Of a DNA stretch of 64,000 nucleotides, positions 43,545 to 53,145 are shown one piece after another. Position 1 is the stretch's first letter, and the number at the start of each line of letters is the position of its first letter. Source of the stretch: Kitasatospora albolonga. GTDB lineage: Bacteria; Actinomycetota; Actinomycetes; Streptomycetales; Streptomycetaceae. The notes beneath the pieces are model-generated. The model was not told the origin of the DNA and ran no database searches. It saw only the letters and a program-made list of their open reading frames with translations. The stretch is from positions 1,110,001-1,174,000 of the forward strand of contig CP020563.1 in the NCBI GenBank assembly GCA_002082585.1, read 5' to 3'. Made by a program: the position numbers and the translations under genes.

Positions 43545-44390
43545 TCAGAGCAGCGCGGCGCGCGGGCCGTCGGGCTGCTCCAGGCGGCGCTCCAGGATGG
43601 AGCGCGCGATGTCGGAGGACTCCTGGTCGCTCAGCCTCCGGAAGCCTTCGTCGGTGATGACGGTGACGATCGGGTAGATCCGGCGGGCCACGTCCGGGCC
43701 GCCGGTCGCCGAGTCGTCGTCGGCGGCGTCGTACAGCGCCTGCACGACGAGGGTGAGGGCCTGCTCCTCCGTCAGATCCTCGCGGTAGAGCTTCTTCATC
43801 GCGTTGCGGGCGAAGATCGAGCCGGAGCCGGTGGCGGCGTAGCCGGTCTCCTCGGAGCGCCCGCCGGTGACGTCGTAGGAGAAGATGCGGCCCTTCTCCC
43901 GGTCCACGTCGTACCCGGCGAAGAGCGGCACCACGGCCAGGCCCTGCATGGCCATGGCGAGGTTGGAGCGGATCATGGTGGAGAGCCGGTTGGCCTTGCC
44001 CTCCAGGGAGAGCTGGGCGCCCTCGACCTTCTCGAAGTGCTCCAGCTCCAGCTGGAACAGCTTGACCATCTCCACGGCCAGTCCGGCGGTGCCGGCGATG
44101 CCCACCGCCGAGTACTCGTCGGCCGGGAAGACCTTCTCGATGTCGCGCGACGCGATCATGTTGCCCATGGTGGCGCGCCGGTCACCGGCCAGGACCACGC
44201 CGCCGGGGAAGGACGCCGCGACGATGGTCGTCCCGTGCGGCGCCTCGATGGCCCCCTGGAGCGGCGGCAGGCTCCGGTTGCCCGGGAGCATCTCGGGAGA
44301 CTGGTCGGACAGGAAGTCCATGAACGAGGACGATCCCGGCGTCAGGAAGGCAGCTGGTAGACGCCCGGTGCTACGAGTGTTGGCTTCCAC
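43545..44390 (-). CDS. prcB: Proteasome subunit beta
   Basis: The 281-residue precursor has a propeptide of 53 residues ([27 protein letters not shown]...) that is cut before Thr54 in [28 protein letters not shown]. Thr54 becomes the N-terminal nucleophile. The catalytic Lys lies in the [12 protein letters not shown] segment, and GTAGLAVEM and [13 protein letters not shown] are standard. Four stacked rings with PrcA make the 20S core that degrades pupylated proteins. The GTG at 44390 matches the conserved propeptide start. Two hairpins lie between it and pup. Confidence 0.95.
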   Translation of the reverse strand: MEANTRSTGRLPAAFLTPGSSSFMDFLSDQSPEMLPGNRSLPPLQGAIEAPHGTTIVAASFPGGVVLAGDRRATMGNMIASRDIEKVFPADEYSAVGIAGTAGLAVEMVKLFQLELEHFEKVEGAQLSLEGKANRLSTMIRSNLAMAMQGLAVVPLFAGYDVDREKGRIFSYDVTGGRSEETGYAATGSGSIFARNAMKKLYREDLTEEQALTLVVQALYDAADDDSATGGPDVARRIYPIVTVITDEGFRRLSDQESSDIARSILERRLEQPDGPRAALL

Positions 44391-44558
44391 GCGTTTCCCT
44401 CCAGGTATGCGATGGCCCTGCGCAAGAGAGTCAGGATCATCCCCCAACTTGCCGATGGCCGAATTGCCGTTGAAGCAAGGTATGCCACGGACCCTACCCG
44501 CCCGGGGGCGGTGATCCACATGTTCGGCGGAGGGATCTGTGCCGATCCCGCGCTCGCG

Positions 44559-44580
44559 AACCGGGGGCGCTCCCCCGGTT
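44559..44580 (-). terminator. Hairpin 2 in the pup-prcB gap
   Basis: AACCGGGGG (44559-44567) pairs perfectly with 44572-44580 over the loop CGCT. It directly follows, in the direction of transcription, the longer hairpin at 44588-44625. Together they form a double stem between pup and prcB. Confidence 0.6.
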
Positions 44581-44587
44581 GGCGAGC

Positions 44588-44625
44588 GGGGTGACGGCGC
44601 ACCCCGTGGCGTGCGCCGTCACCCC
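44588..44625 (-). terminator. Hairpin 1 in the pup-prcB gap (attenuator or terminator)
   Basis: A perfect 14-base stem (44588-44601 with 44612-44625, loop of 10) begins 57 bases after the pup stop. A second hairpin follows within 8 bases. The pair can end most pup transcripts before prcBA and so set more Pup than proteasome. Confidence 0.65.
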
Positions 44626-44681
44626 GTCTCCCCCGGTACCGCGGTCGCCCGGAAACGCTACCGGGCGTTCACGCTCGTGAA

Positions 44682-44900
44682 CTACTGTCCGCCCTTCTGG
44701 ACGAAGGACCTCACGAAGTCCTCGGCGTTCTCCTCGAGGACGTCGTCGATCTCGTCCAGCACCGAGTCGACGTCGTCGCTCAGCTTCTCCTGGCGCTCCG
44801 CAAGATCCTCGGACGCCTGCGCGTCCTGCGCCTGCTCCTCGACCTCCTCGGTGGAACGCGTCGCCTTCTGCTGTCCGCCGCCGGTGTCCTTGGTCGCCAT
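44682..44900 (-). CDS. pup: Prokaryotic ubiquitin-like protein Pup
   Basis: This 72-residue, mostly disordered acidic protein begins MATKDTGGGQQKATRSTEEVEEQAQ. It has a central coiled-coil-forming helix (LAERQEKLSDDVDSVLDEIDDVLEENAEDFVRSF) that binds Arc, and ends VQKGGQ. The terminal Gln must be deamidated to Glu by Dop before PafA can use it. The ATG at 44900 gives the standard length. dop lies upstream and prcB downstream on the same strand. Confidence 0.96.
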   Translation of the reverse strand: MATKDTGGGQQKATRSTEEVEEQAQDAQASEDLAERQEKLSDDVDSVLDEIDDVLEENAEDFVRSFVQKGGQ

Positions 44901-45029
44901 GTAGCTCACCCCGCTCGGTTCGAAGCAATCGAAGCTCTTGATCAGACCCTACCCACGAGGTCCGACATTTGGCCCGGTAGTTGTTCAACGCCCGGGCCTC
45001 AGGTGATTGATTCCCAGCCCGGGCACCTT

Positions 45030-46541
45030 TCAGCCGCCCGACAGCGTCCGGACCAGCTCCTCCGCCGTACGACAGCGGTCGAGCAGGTCCTTGACGTGCT
45101 CACGGGTGCCCCGCAGCGGCTCCAGGGTGGGCACCCGCTGGAGCGAGTCGCGGTCCGGCAGGTCGAAGATGACCGAGTCCCAGGAGGCGGCCGCCACGTC
45201 GTCGGCGTACTGCTCCAGGCAGCGGCCCCGGAAATAGGCCCTGGTGTCCTCCGGGGGCTTCGTACGGGCCCTGGTGACGTCGTCCTCGTCCAGCAGCCGC
45301 TTCATCCGCCCACGGGCCGCCAGCCGGTTGTAGAGCCCCTTGTCGGGCCGTACGTCGGCGTACTGGAGGTCGACCAGGTGCAGCCGGGGGGCGTCCCAGT
45401 CCAGCGAGTCGCGGCGGCGGTAGCCCTCCATGAGCTCCCGCTTGGCGATCCAGTCCAGCTCCCCGGACAGGCTCATCGGGTCGGTCTCCAGCCGGTTGAG
45501 CGTGTCCTCCCAGCGGGTCAGGATGTCCCTGGTCTGCTCGTCGGCGTCGGTGCCGTACCGCTCGTCGACGTACTTGCGGGCCAGCTCGAAGTACTCCATC
45601 TGGAGCTGGACAGCGGTGAGTGTCCGGCCGTTGCGGAGCGTGATCAGCTGCCTGAGGTCCGGGTCGTGCGAGACCTGGTGCAGCGTGCGTACGGGCTGGT
45701 CGACGGCGAGGTCGACGGTGATGAAGGCGTCCTCGATCATGGACAGCACCAGGGACGTGGTGCCGAGCTTCAGGTAGGTCGAGATCTCCGAGAGGTTGGC
45801 GTCGCCGATGATCACATGGAGCCGGCGGTACTTCTCCGCGTCGGAGTGGGGCTCGTCCCGGGTGTTGATGATGGGGCGCTTGAGCGTGGTCTCCAGGCCG
45901 ACCTCGACCTCGAAGTAGTCGGCGCGCTGGCTGATCTGGAAACCGTGCTCCTGGCCGTCCTGGCCGATGCCGACCCGTCCCGCGCCGGTGACGACCTGGC
46001 GGGAGACGAAGAACGGCGTCAGATGGCGCACGATGTCCGAGAACGGGGTCTCCCGCTGCATCAGGTAGTTCTCGTGCGTCCCGTAGGAGGCGCCCTTGTT
46101 GTCGGTGTTGTTCTTGTAGAGGTGGATCGGCTGGGCACCGGGGATGGCGGCGGCCCGCTCGGCGGCCTCGGCCATGATCCGTTCGCCGGCCTTGTCCCAG
46201 AGGACCGCGTCGAGCGGGTTGGTGATCTCCGGTGAGCTGTATTCGGGGTGCGCGTGGTCGACGTAGAGCCGGGCACCGTTGGTGAGGATCACATTGGCCA
46301 GGCCGATGTCCTCGTCGGTGAGCTGGCTGGAGTCGGCGGTCTCACGGGCGAGGTCGAAGCCTCGCGCGTCGCGCAGCGGATTCTCCTCCTCGAAGTCCCA
46401 GCGGGCGCGGCGCGCCCGGTGCATCGCCGCCGCGTAGGCGTTGACGATCTGGGACGAGGTGAGCATGGCATTGGCGTTGGGGTGGCCGGGGACGGAGATC
46501 CCGTACTCCGTCTCGATGCCCATTACTCGCCGTACGGTCAT
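45030..46541 (-). CDS. dop: Pup deamidase/depupylase Dop
   Basis: This 503-residue paralogue of PafA starts [16 protein letters not shown]. The catalytic Asp95 is in [15 protein letters not shown]. The characteristic Dop loop, absent from PafA, lies between residues 40 and 80 ([33 protein letters not shown]). [22 protein letters not shown] and [14 protein letters not shown] match PafA blocks. Dop turns the Gln end of Pup into Glu and also cuts Pup from substrates. It lies 129 bases before pup and 234 bases after arc, behind arc's terminator, so it likely has its own promoter. Confidence 0.95.
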   Translation of the reverse strand: MTVRRVMGIETEYGISVPGHPNANAMLTSSQIVNAYAAAMHRARRARWDFEEENPLRDARGFDLARETADSSQLTDEDIGLANVILTNGARLYVDHAHPEYSSPEITNPLDAVLWDKAGERIMAEAAERAAAIPGAQPIHLYKNNTDNKGASYGTHENYLMQRETPFSDIVRHLTPFFVSRQVVTGAGRVGIGQDGQEHGFQISQRADYFEVEVGLETTLKRPIINTRDEPHSDAEKYRRLHVIIGDANLSEISTYLKLGTTSLVLSMIEDAFITVDLAVDQPVRTLHQVSHDPDLRQLITLRNGRTLTAVQLQMEYFELARKYVDERYGTDADEQTRDILTRWEDTLNRLETDPMSLSGELDWIAKRELMEGYRRRDSLDWDAPRLHLVDLQYADVRPDKGLYNRLAARGRMKRLLDEDDVTRARTKPPEDTRAYFRGRCLEQYADDVAAASWDSVIFDLPDRDSLQRVPTLEPLRGTREHVKDLLDRCRTAEELVRTLSGG

Positions 46542-46730
46542 GCGGCCCTCCTTGCCCGGCGTCGGTCCCGTCCGGGAGCGACGCTCAAGTACCGCGGTTT
46601 GTCCGGTGCGTATGCGGTGCCCGTCACCGCACTGCGCGACTCGGCGGTACCGCAGAGCCTAGAGCGCCTCTGCGCCGGTGGGGAGATCAATTACGACATT
46701 GCTCCGGCATGGCCGGAACGGGGGAAAACA

Positions 46731-46768
46731 ACCGGCTGCGGATGCCCCTCCGGGCATCCGCAGCCGGT
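46731..46768 (-). terminator. Intrinsic terminator after arc
   Basis: A perfect 17-base stem (46731-46747 with 46752-46768, loop of 4) begins 8 bases past the arc stop. On the minus strand it is followed by TTGTTTTCCCC, a U-rich run rare in this genome, which makes it a classic Rho-independent terminator. Confidence 0.88.
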
Positions 46769-46775
46769 CGGCGTA

Positions 46776-48542
46776 TTACAGGTACTGGCCGGTATTGGCC
46801 ACCGTGTCGATGGAGCGTCCGGTGTCCGCGCCCTGCTTTCCGGTGACGAGTGTGCGGATGAAGACGATCCGCTCGCCCTTCTTGCCGGAAATCCTGGCCC
46901 AGTCGTCCGGGTTGGTGGTGTTGGGCAGGTCCTCGTTCTCCTTGAACTCATCCACGCATGCCTGGAGGAGATGGGAGACGCGCAGACCCTTCTGCTGGTG
47001 TTCGAGGAATGCCTTGATGGCCATTTTCTTTGCCCGGTCGACGATGTTCTGAATCATCGCGCCGGAGTTGAAGTCCTTGAAGTACAGGACTTCCTTGTCG
47101 CCGTTGGCGTACGTGACCTCGAGGAAGCGGTTCTCCTCGGACTCCGTGTACATCCGCTCCACGACGGACTGGATCATGGCGTGGGCGGCGGCCGGCCGGG
47201 AGCCGGCGTGCTCGGCCAGATCGTCCGCGTGCAGCGGGAGCGACGGGGTCAGGTACTTCGCGAAGATGTCCTTCGCCGCCTCGGCGTCCGGACGCTCGAT
47301 CTTGATCTTCACATCGAGTCGGCCGGGCCGCAGGATGGCGGGGTCGATCATGTCCTCGCGGTTGGAGGCGCCGATGACGATGACGTTCTCCAGGCCCTCC
47401 ACACCGTCGATCTCGGCGAGCAGCTGCGGGACGATGGTGTTCTCCACGTCCGAGCTGACGCCGCTGCCGCGGGTGCGGAAGAGGGACTCCATCTCGTCGA
47501 AGAAGACGATGACGGGGGTGCCCTCGCTGGCCTTCTCCCGCGCACGCTGGAAGACCAGGCGGATGTGCCGCTCGGTCTCGCCGACGTACTTGTTGAGGAG
47601 CTCGGGGCCCTTGATATTGAGGAAGTAGCTCTTCCCCGCGGGCTGCCCGGTCACCTCGGCGACCTTCTTGGCGAGCGAATTGGCGACGGCCTTGGCGATG
47701 AGCGTCTTGCCGCAGCCGGGCGGGCCGTAGAGCAGGATGCCCTTCGGCGGCCGCAGTTCGTGCTCCTTGAAGAGGTCGGGGTGAAGGTAGGGGAGCTCGA
47801 CCGCGTCGCGGATCAGTTCGATCTGGTCACCCAGGCCGCCGATCTTGTCGTAGTCGATGTCCGGAACCTCTTCGAGGACGAGCTCCTCGACCTCGCTCTT
47901 GGGGACCACCTCGTAGACGTAGCCGGACCGGGAGTCCAGCAGCAGGGCGTCGCCGGGGCGGATGGTGATGTCCAGCAGGGGCTCGGCGAGCCGCACCACC
48001 CTCTCCTCGTCGGTGTGCCCGACCACCAGGGCCCGCTCGCCGTCCTCAAGGATCTCCTTGAGGGTGACGATGTCCCCGGCCCGCTCGAACTCCATGGCCT
48101 CGACCACGTTGAGCGCTTCGTTGAGCATGACCTCCTGGCCGCGCCGGAGGTCCTCGAGCTCGACGCTGGGACTGACGTTCACCCGGAGCTTGCGGCCCCC
48201 GGTGAAGATGTCGCAGGTGCCGTCCTCGTTGGCCTGAAGGAAGACTCCGAAACCGGCCGGCGGCTGTGCGAGCCGGTCGACCTCTTCCTTGAGGGCCACG
48301 ATCTGGTCACGCGCCTCACGGAGCGTGTTGGCGAGCCGCTCGTTCTGTGCGGACACGCCTGCCAGATTCGTCTGCAACTCGACGATCCGCTCTTCGAGAA
48401 TCCTCGTATGACGCGGAGAGTCGGCGAGCTTACGTCGCAGGACGGCGATTTCCTGCTCGAGATAGGCAACCTGGCCGGCCGGGTCCTCTGACCCTCGTGC
48501 GGGCCGGATGCCGCGGTTGATGTCGTCGTCGTGGGCTGCCAC
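46776..48542 (-). CDS. arc: Proteasome-associated AAA ATPase Arc/Mpa
   Basis: This 588-residue protein has an N-terminal coiled coil at about 20-75 ([18 protein letters not shown]...[25 protein letters not shown]) that binds Pup. Two OB folds follow, then one AAA domain with Walker A GPPGCGKT, Walker [13 protein letters not shown] and the arginine finger region [17 protein letters not shown]. The C-terminus is NTGQYL, where Gln-Tyr-Leu opens the proteasome gate. It unfolds pupylated proteins and feeds PrcBA. The GTG at 48542 is chosen over the ATG at 48560 because GGAGGTGAGG lies just before it. Confidence 0.95.
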   Translation of the reverse strand: MAAHDDDINRGIRPARGSEDPAGQVAYLEQEIAVLRRKLADSPRHTRILEERIVELQTNLAGVSAQNERLANTLREARDQIVALKEEVDRLAQPPAGFGVFLQANEDGTCDIFTGGRKLRVNVSPSVELEDLRRGQEVMLNEALNVVEAMEFERAGDIVTLKEILEDGERALVVGHTDEERVVRLAEPLLDITIRPGDALLLDSRSGYVYEVVPKSEVEELVLEEVPDIDYDKIGGLGDQIELIRDAVELPYLHPDLFKEHELRPPKGILLYGPPGCGKTLIAKAVANSLAKKVAEVTGQPAGKSYFLNIKGPELLNKYVGETERHIRLVFQRAREKASEGTPVIVFFDEMESLFRTRGSGVSSDVENTIVPQLLAEIDGVEGLENVIVIGASNREDMIDPAILRPGRLDVKIKIERPDAEAAKDIFAKYLTPSLPLHADDLAEHAGSRPAAAHAMIQSVVERMYTESEENRFLEVTYANGDKEVLYFKDFNSGAMIQNIVDRAKKMAIKAFLEHQQKGLRVSHLLQACVDEFKENEDLPNTTNPDDWARISGKKGERIVFIRTLVTGKQGADTGRSIDTVANTGQYL

Positions 48543-48782
48543 GGTCCTCACCTCCTCCATGGGGAGCTGGACGCTTCCTGACCCTACCTGGGCTGGTGGT
48601 GATTGAAACCCCTAGATCACAAAGACTGCGGGGTGTGTCCGATCTTCACCCTTGCGCTCTCCCTCACGTCAAGGGAATACCCACCCTGGGGCGCCGGAAA
48701 GCCGCCGGTTGTATCGTCGAAGCGTTCAACACCCGTCAGGGCTGGCTCCCATGGGTTCGGATACGCAGGAACGGCAGGACAC

Positions 48783-49094
48783 ATGACCGTGCAGCAGGGC
48801 TCGCCGGGCGACGGTGACACGCAGGACCTGGAGGTCTGGATCGACCAGGACCTCTGTACGGGCGACGGCATCTGCGTGCAGTACGCGCCGGAGGTGTTCG
48901 AGCTGGACATCGACGGCCTGGCGTACGTGAAGAGCGGCGACGACGAGCTCCTCCAGGACCCGGGGGCCACCACTCCGGTGCCGCTGACGCTCCTCCAGGA
49001 CGTGGTCGATTCGGCCAAGGAGTGCCCCGGGGACTGCATCCATGTGCGGCGGGTGAAGGACAGCGTCGAGGTGTACGGGCCGGACGCGGCCTGA
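48783..49094 (+). CDS. Ferredoxin
   Basis: This 103-residue protein has the single-cluster motif CTGDGICVQYAPEVFELD in the N-terminal half and CPGDCIHVRR near the end. These Cys are spaced as in the [3Fe-4S] or [4Fe-4S] ferredoxins that serve cytochromes P450 in actinobacteria. It is acidic and cytoplasmic. The ATG at 48783 has AGGA upstream. It is divergent from arc, as in several other Streptomyces, and no partner oxidoreductase is adjacent. Confidence 0.88.
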   Translation: MTVQQGSPGDGDTQDLEVWIDQDLCTGDGICVQYAPEVFELDIDGLAYVKSGDDELLQDPGATTPVPLTLLQDVVDSAKECPGDCIHVRRVKDSVEVYGPDAA

Positions 49095-49103
49095 CCCGTA
49101 CGG

Positions 49104-49697
49104 TCACACGGCGCGTGCGAGGTCTCCGGAGGTGCGGACGAAGGCGTTGCCCTTCCACCGCCAGGAGACCTGTTCCTCCTGGTCGGGGCAGCAGCGGGGC
49201 ACCTCCGGCGAGGAGTAGCCGAACAGGGTCGCCGAGACGCGCCCCTCGTGTACGGCGAAGTCCCCGACGGTCTTCCGGTCGGCGGGGTCCACCAGGGTCG
49301 CCACGATCCGGGGCGCGGCCCCGCTTCCCCGGGTCAGGACGTAGATGCCGCCCGGCGGGGTCCCCGAGCCCGCGTCGCAGTGGACCACGGCGACGGTTTC
49401 CGGCCGCCCGTCGCCGTCGAGGTCGCCGGGGGCCTGTTTGGCCACGGTCGTCCCGGCACCGCCGCACTCCAGGGGGAACTCCACCCCGGCCGGGTCGGGG
49501 GCGGCCACGGGCGCGCTCCGCTGGGCCGGGCGCTGCTCGGGGCCCGTGGCGGTCGCCGTGGCCGTACGGGGCTGGAGCAGTCCGGCCACCGCCACGACGC
49601 CGGCCATCGCGGCGGCCGTGGCGAGCCAGTGCACCGGCTTCGTGGCGGTGTGCGCGAGGTCCGGGAGCGCGGAGGTCTGCACGCGGTGTGTCTCCAT
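49104..49697 (-). CDS. Secreted or membrane-anchored protein with an FG-GAP/VCBS-like segment
   Basis: In this 197-residue protein, one hydrophobic segment at about 27-42 (WLATAAAMAGVVAVAGLL) may be an uncleaved anchor. An Ala/Thr/Pro linker follows, then a domain with GDLDGDGRPETVAVVHCDAG. The DxDxDG pattern is a calcium-binding loop as in FG-GAP and VCBS repeats. Cys residues (ECGG, HCDAG, PRCCPDQ) may form disulfides. I do not recognise a precise family. It ends nine bases from the convergent ferredoxin gene. Confidence 0.65.
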   Translation of the reverse strand: METHRVQTSALPDLAHTATKPVHWLATAAAMAGVVAVAGLLQPRTATATATGPEQRPAQRSAPVAAPDPAGVEFPLECGGAGTTVAKQAPGDLDGDGRPETVAVVHCDAGSGTPPGGIYVLTRGSGAAPRIVATLVDPADRKTVGDFAVHEGRVSATLFGYSSPEVPRCCPDQEEQVSWRWKGNAFVRTSGDLARAV

Positions 49698-49834
49698 GTG
49701 GTTCCTGGGAGCCCGGGGAGGAAGGCGGGTCCGCCCCGAGGGGTGGCCAGCATCGTGCCACACCTCACACGCCGGGGGAACGGCGGGGTGTGCGCCGGTT
49801 CCGCCTCCGGGGCGCGCGCCGACGGCAACAGGAA

Positions 49835-49884
49835 GGCGCCGCCGCGCAGTTCCCCGGTCGGTCGGGGAACTGCGCGGCGGCGCC
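49835..49884 (-). terminator. Terminator after trmI
   Basis: A perfect 21-base stem (49835-49855 with 49864-49884) over an 8-base loop begins 15 bases past the trmI stop. It is one of the longest perfect hairpins in the window. Confidence 0.85.
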
Positions 49885-49899
49885 GGTTCGTTGGGCGGG

Positions 49900-50817
49900 T
49901 CAGCCGCGGTCGGCGGCGGAGCCTCCGCGGCTCTGGCTGCCCGGTCCCTCGTAGTCCTCGCCGTAGGCGCCCTTGGAGGGGCGGCGGCGGCGCAGCGGCG
50001 GCTCGACGCCGTCCGCGAGGCGGCGGGCGGTGACCAGGAAGCCGGTGTGGCCGATCATCCGGTGGTCGGGGCGCACGGCCAGGCCCTCGACGTGCCAGTT
50101 GCGGATCATCGACTCCCAGGGCTGCGGTTCGGCGAAGCAGCCGATCTCGCGGATGGACTCGACGGTGCGCGAGAGCTGGGTGGTGGTGGCCACGTAGGCG
50201 CAGAGGATGCCGCCGGGCACCAGGGCCTTGGAGACGGCCTCCAGGCACTCCCAGGGGGCGAGCATGTCCAGCACGACGCGGTCGACGTCGGTGTCGGAGA
50301 GGTTGTCCTGGAGGTCTCCGACGGTCAGCTGCCAGGCGGGGTGCGGGGAGCCGAAGTAGCGCTCGACGTTCTGCTGGGCGATCTCGGCGAAGTCCTCGCG
50401 GCGCTCGTAGGAGTGCAGCATGCCCTGCTCACCGATGGCCCGCAGCAGGAAGGTGGAGAGCGAGCCGGAGCCGACCCCGGCCTCCACGACGCGGGCGCCG
50501 GGGAAGATGTCCGCGAAGGCCAGGATCTGGCCCGCGTCCTTGGGGTAGACCACGGCGGCGCCGCGGGGCATGGAGAGGACGTAGTCGGGGAGCAGGGGGC
50601 GCAGCGCGAGGTAGGCGACGTTTCCCGTGGTGCGGACAACACTGCCCTCGGGAGCACCGATCAGCTCGTCGTGCGGGAAAGAACCCTTGTGGGTGTGGAA
50701 GTTCTTTCCGGCTTCGAGCGTGAAGGTGTAGTGGCGTCCCTTGGGGTCGGTGAGCTGTACCTGGTCCCCGACCTTGAAGGGCCCACGTCGGCGGGCGGCA
50801 CCGGTCGGTTCAGACAT
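49900..50817 (-). CDS. trmI: tRNA (adenine-N1)-methyltransferase TrmI
   Basis: This 305-residue enzyme has an N-terminal small barrel (FKVGDQVQLTDPKGRHYTFTLEAGKNFHTHKGSFPHDELIGAPEGSVV). The class I SAM domain follows with RVVEAGVGSGSLSTFLLRAIG and DVDRVVLDMLAPWECLEAV, the family motifs. It methylates A58 of the T loop in tRNA, acting as a tetramer. The C-terminal tail is basic, then Gly/Ser-rich. The gene begins 44 bases after the site-2 protease stop on the same strand. Mycobacteria carry trmI near arc as well. Confidence 0.92.
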   Translation of the reverse strand: MSEPTGAARRRGPFKVGDQVQLTDPKGRHYTFTLEAGKNFHTHKGSFPHDELIGAPEGSVVRTTGNVAYLALRPLLPDYVLSMPRGAAVVYPKDAGQILAFADIFPGARVVEAGVGSGSLSTFLLRAIGEQGMLHSYERREDFAEIAQQNVERYFGSPHPAWQLTVGDLQDNLSDTDVDRVVLDMLAPWECLEAVSKALVPGGILCAYVATTTQLSRTVESIREIGCFAEPQPWESMIRNWHVEGLAVRPDHRMIGHTGFLVTARRLADGVEPPLRRRRPSKGAYGEDYEGPGSQSRGGSAADRG

Positions 50818-50861
50818 GTGACCAGCGTACCGGTGTTTCGGGTGCCCTTTTCCTGGGCCCT

Positions 50862-52112
50862 TCAGGACCCGGGGCGGGCCATGGCCTTGACGAAGGCGCG
50901 CTCGACGTCGGCGGTGGAGAGGACTCCGTAGATCTCGCCGGTCTCCTCGACGACCAGGTACTCGGTGGCCGGGGTGGCCTTGAGCCGGTCCAGGAGGGCT
51001 TCTCCGGCGAGCTCGGCGGGGACCCTCATACCGTCGGTGAGGTCCTGGGCGAGACCGCTGACGGCGACCCAGGGGCGGCGGTGCTCGGGGACGCCGACGA
51101 TGGCGGCCTCGCGGACGACGCCCTTGGGGTGGCCCTGTCCGTCGACGACGACCAGGGCGCGGGCGCCCGCCTCGTTGGCGCGGCGCAGGGCCTCGGAGAG
51201 CGGGGTGGCGGACTCGACGGGGACGGCGCGCCGGGTGAGGGTGCGGGCCCGGAGGTCGGGCAGGTGCTCGCGGAGGCGGGCCATGCGCAGGCTGTTCCCG
51301 GCGCCGGTCCAGATGATGCCGGCCAGGATCGCGGCGAGCAGCGCGTCCATGACGGTCTCCACCCCGCCGATCTCCTGGTTGGCGCTGCCGACCGCCCCGG
51401 TGTGGGTGAGCAGCGGCAGTCCGATGAGGACGGTGACGGCGAGGCCCCGGCCGACCCAGGCGGCGGCGATCGTGCCGCTCATGGGCTTGCCGGTGATCTT
51501 CCAGACGATGGCGCGGAGCATCCGGCCGCCGTCGAGGGGAAGGCCGGGCAGCAGGTTGAAGGCGGCGACGATGAGGTTGGAGATCATCAGCCCGGCGAGC
51601 AGGACGCCGGGGACGGTGCCGGGCTCGACGAGCTGCATCGCGCCGTAGAAGACCCCGCCGAGGACGAGGGAGAGGAGCGGGCCCACAAAGGCGAGGATGA
51701 ACTCGCGGCCGGGGGTCTCGGTCTCCTTCTCGATCTCGGAGACGCCGCCGAAGAACTGGAGCTGGATGCGGCGGACCGGGAGCTTGTACCGCAGGGCGGC
51801 GACCGTGTGGGCCAGTTCGTGGACGAGCACGGAGGCGTAGAACGCGATCGCGAAGAAGAGGGCGACGAGATAACGGGCGGCGCCGAGCTCGGGCAGGACC
51901 CGGTCGAGCTGGCCGCCGAAGACCCAGGTGATCAGCGCGGCGACGACGAACCAGCTGGGGGCGACGTACACGGGCACGCCGAAGGGGCGGCCCATGAGCA
52001 GGCCGCCGCCCGGATCGGCGGGGCGTTTGGGCTTGCCGTTCCCGGGGGCGGCGCCGGGGTCCGTTCCCCCTGCGCCGGGCTGCGGCCGCCCGCTGTCGCC
52101 GCTGTTGTCCAC
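50862..52112 (-). CDS. Site-2 protease family (M50) with CBS domains
   Basis: In this 416-residue protein about 40 disordered residues precede the membrane core. That core has the zinc motif VHELAH (H98, E99, H102) and the third ligand in NLLPGLPLDGGRMLRAI. Residues about 285-416 form two CBS domains (RAVPVESATPLSEALRRANEAGARALVVVDGQGH..., ATPATEYLVVEETGEIYGVLSTADV). Such S2P enzymes cut within membranes; CBS domains may sense adenosyl ligands. The GTG at 52112 follows GAAGGG. It might take part in release of anti-sigma factors such as RskA, but nothing here shows that. Confidence 0.9.
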   Translation of the reverse strand: MDNSGDSGRPQPGAGGTDPGAAPGNGKPKRPADPGGGLLMGRPFGVPVYVAPSWFVVAALITWVFGGQLDRVLPELGAARYLVALFFAIAFYASVLVHELAHTVAALRYKLPVRRIQLQFFGGVSEIEKETETPGREFILAFVGPLLSLVLGGVFYGAMQLVEPGTVPGVLLAGLMISNLIVAAFNLLPGLPLDGGRMLRAIVWKITGKPMSGTIAAAWVGRGLAVTVLIGLPLLTHTGAVGSANQEIGGVETVMDALLAAILAGIIWTGAGNSLRMARLREHLPDLRARTLTRRAVPVESATPLSEALRRANEAGARALVVVDGQGHPKGVVREAAIVGVPEHRRPWVAVSGLAQDLTDGMRVPAELAGEALLDRLKATPATEYLVVEETGEIYGVLSTADVERAFVKAMARPGS

Positions 52113-52223
52113 GTGGTCCCTTCGGTCGGGTGCGTGGCCTGGGCCACGATGATGCAGTCTGCGAGGGTCTGCCGTCGATGGTATGCCGCTGACTGTCAGT
52201 GGCGGGCCGTAGGGTCTGGAGAC

Positions 52224-53126
52224 ATGACTTCCGTGCCCCGGCCGCCGCAGCCGCCTTCGTCCCTGTCGCCGTCGCGGGCGAGCGATTTCATGCAGTGCCC
52301 GCTGCTCTACCGCTTCCGGGTCATCGACAGACTGCCGGAGAAGCCCAGCGAGGCTGCTACCCGGGGCACGCTGGTCCATGCGGTGCTGGAGCGGCTGTTC
52401 GACGCCCCGGCGGCGGACCGTACGGCACCGAGGGCGCGGGCGCTCGTCCCCGGCCAGTGGGACCGGCTGCTGGAGTCGAAGCCGGAGCTGGCCGAGCTGT
52501 TCGCCGGGGACACCGGGGGCGAGCGGCTGGCGCGCTGGCTGGGCGAGGCGGAGCGGCTGGTGGAGCGGTGGTTCTCGCTGGAGGACCCGACGCGGCTGGA
52601 GCCGGCGGAGCGTGAGCTGTTCGTCGAGACGGAGCTGGAGTCGGGGCTGCGGCTGCGCGGGGTGATCGACCGGATCGATGTGGCGCCGACCGGTGAGGTG
52701 CGGATCGTCGACTACAAGACGGGGAAGGCACCGCGCCCGGAGTACGCCGAGGGCCCGCTGTTCCAGATGAAGTTCTACGCACTGGTGATCTGGCGGCTGA
52801 AGGGGGTCGTGCCGCGGCGGCTCAAGCTGGTCTATCTGGGCAGCGGCGATGTGCTGACGTACGACCCGGTGGTGGCGGATCTGGAGCGGGTGGAGCGCAA
52901 GCTGCTCGCGCTGTGGGAGGCGATCGCGCTGGCGACGGAGACCGGTGACTGGCGGCCCCGGCCGACGAAGCTGTGCGGCTGGTGCGACCACCAGGCGGTC
53001 TGTCCGGAATTCGGCGGGACTCCCCCGGTGTATCCGCTGTCGGTCCGCCCGGCGGGGCCGGGCGAGGATGACCAGGGCAGAATGGCTCCTGTCCGGGCCG
53101 AGGCCGGCCAGATCAGTGGCTCGTGA
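52224..53126 (+). CDS. RecB-family PD-(D/E)XK nuclease with Fe-S cluster motif
   Basis: The 300-residue protein opens SLSPSRASDFMQCPLLYRFRVID. The nuclease core is LRLRGVIDRIDVAPTGEVRIVDYKTGKAP (metal-binding Asp residues and Lys). Near the end CGWCDHQAVC gives three Cys that, with the Cys of FMQCPLLYRF, fit the 4Fe-4S arrangement of AddB and Cas4-type nucleases. It lacks a helicase domain. It is common next to the site-2 protease and TrmI genes in actinobacteria and is probably a DNA repair exonuclease. ATG at 52224 follows GGAG (52218-52221). Confidence 0.88.
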   Translation: MTSVPRPPQPPSSLSPSRASDFMQCPLLYRFRVIDRLPEKPSEAATRGTLVHAVLERLFDAPAADRTAPRARALVPGQWDRLLESKPELAELFAGDTGGERLARWLGEAERLVERWFSLEDPTRLEPAERELFVETELESGLRLRGVIDRIDVAPTGEVRIVDYKTGKAPRPEYAEGPLFQMKFYALVIWRLKGVVPRRLKLVYLGSGDVLTYDPVVADLERVERKLLALWEAIALATETGDWRPRPTKLCGWCDHQAVCPEFGGTPPVYPLSVRPAGPGEDDQGRMAPVRAEAGQISGS

Positions 53127-53145
53127 GGGCCTGTGAGGAGTTTCC

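Noticed and set aside
44412..44594. Small plus-strand frame between prcB and pup
   Set aside because: It covers the double hairpin and has no ribosome site or recognisable family; the hairpin reading explains the sequence better.
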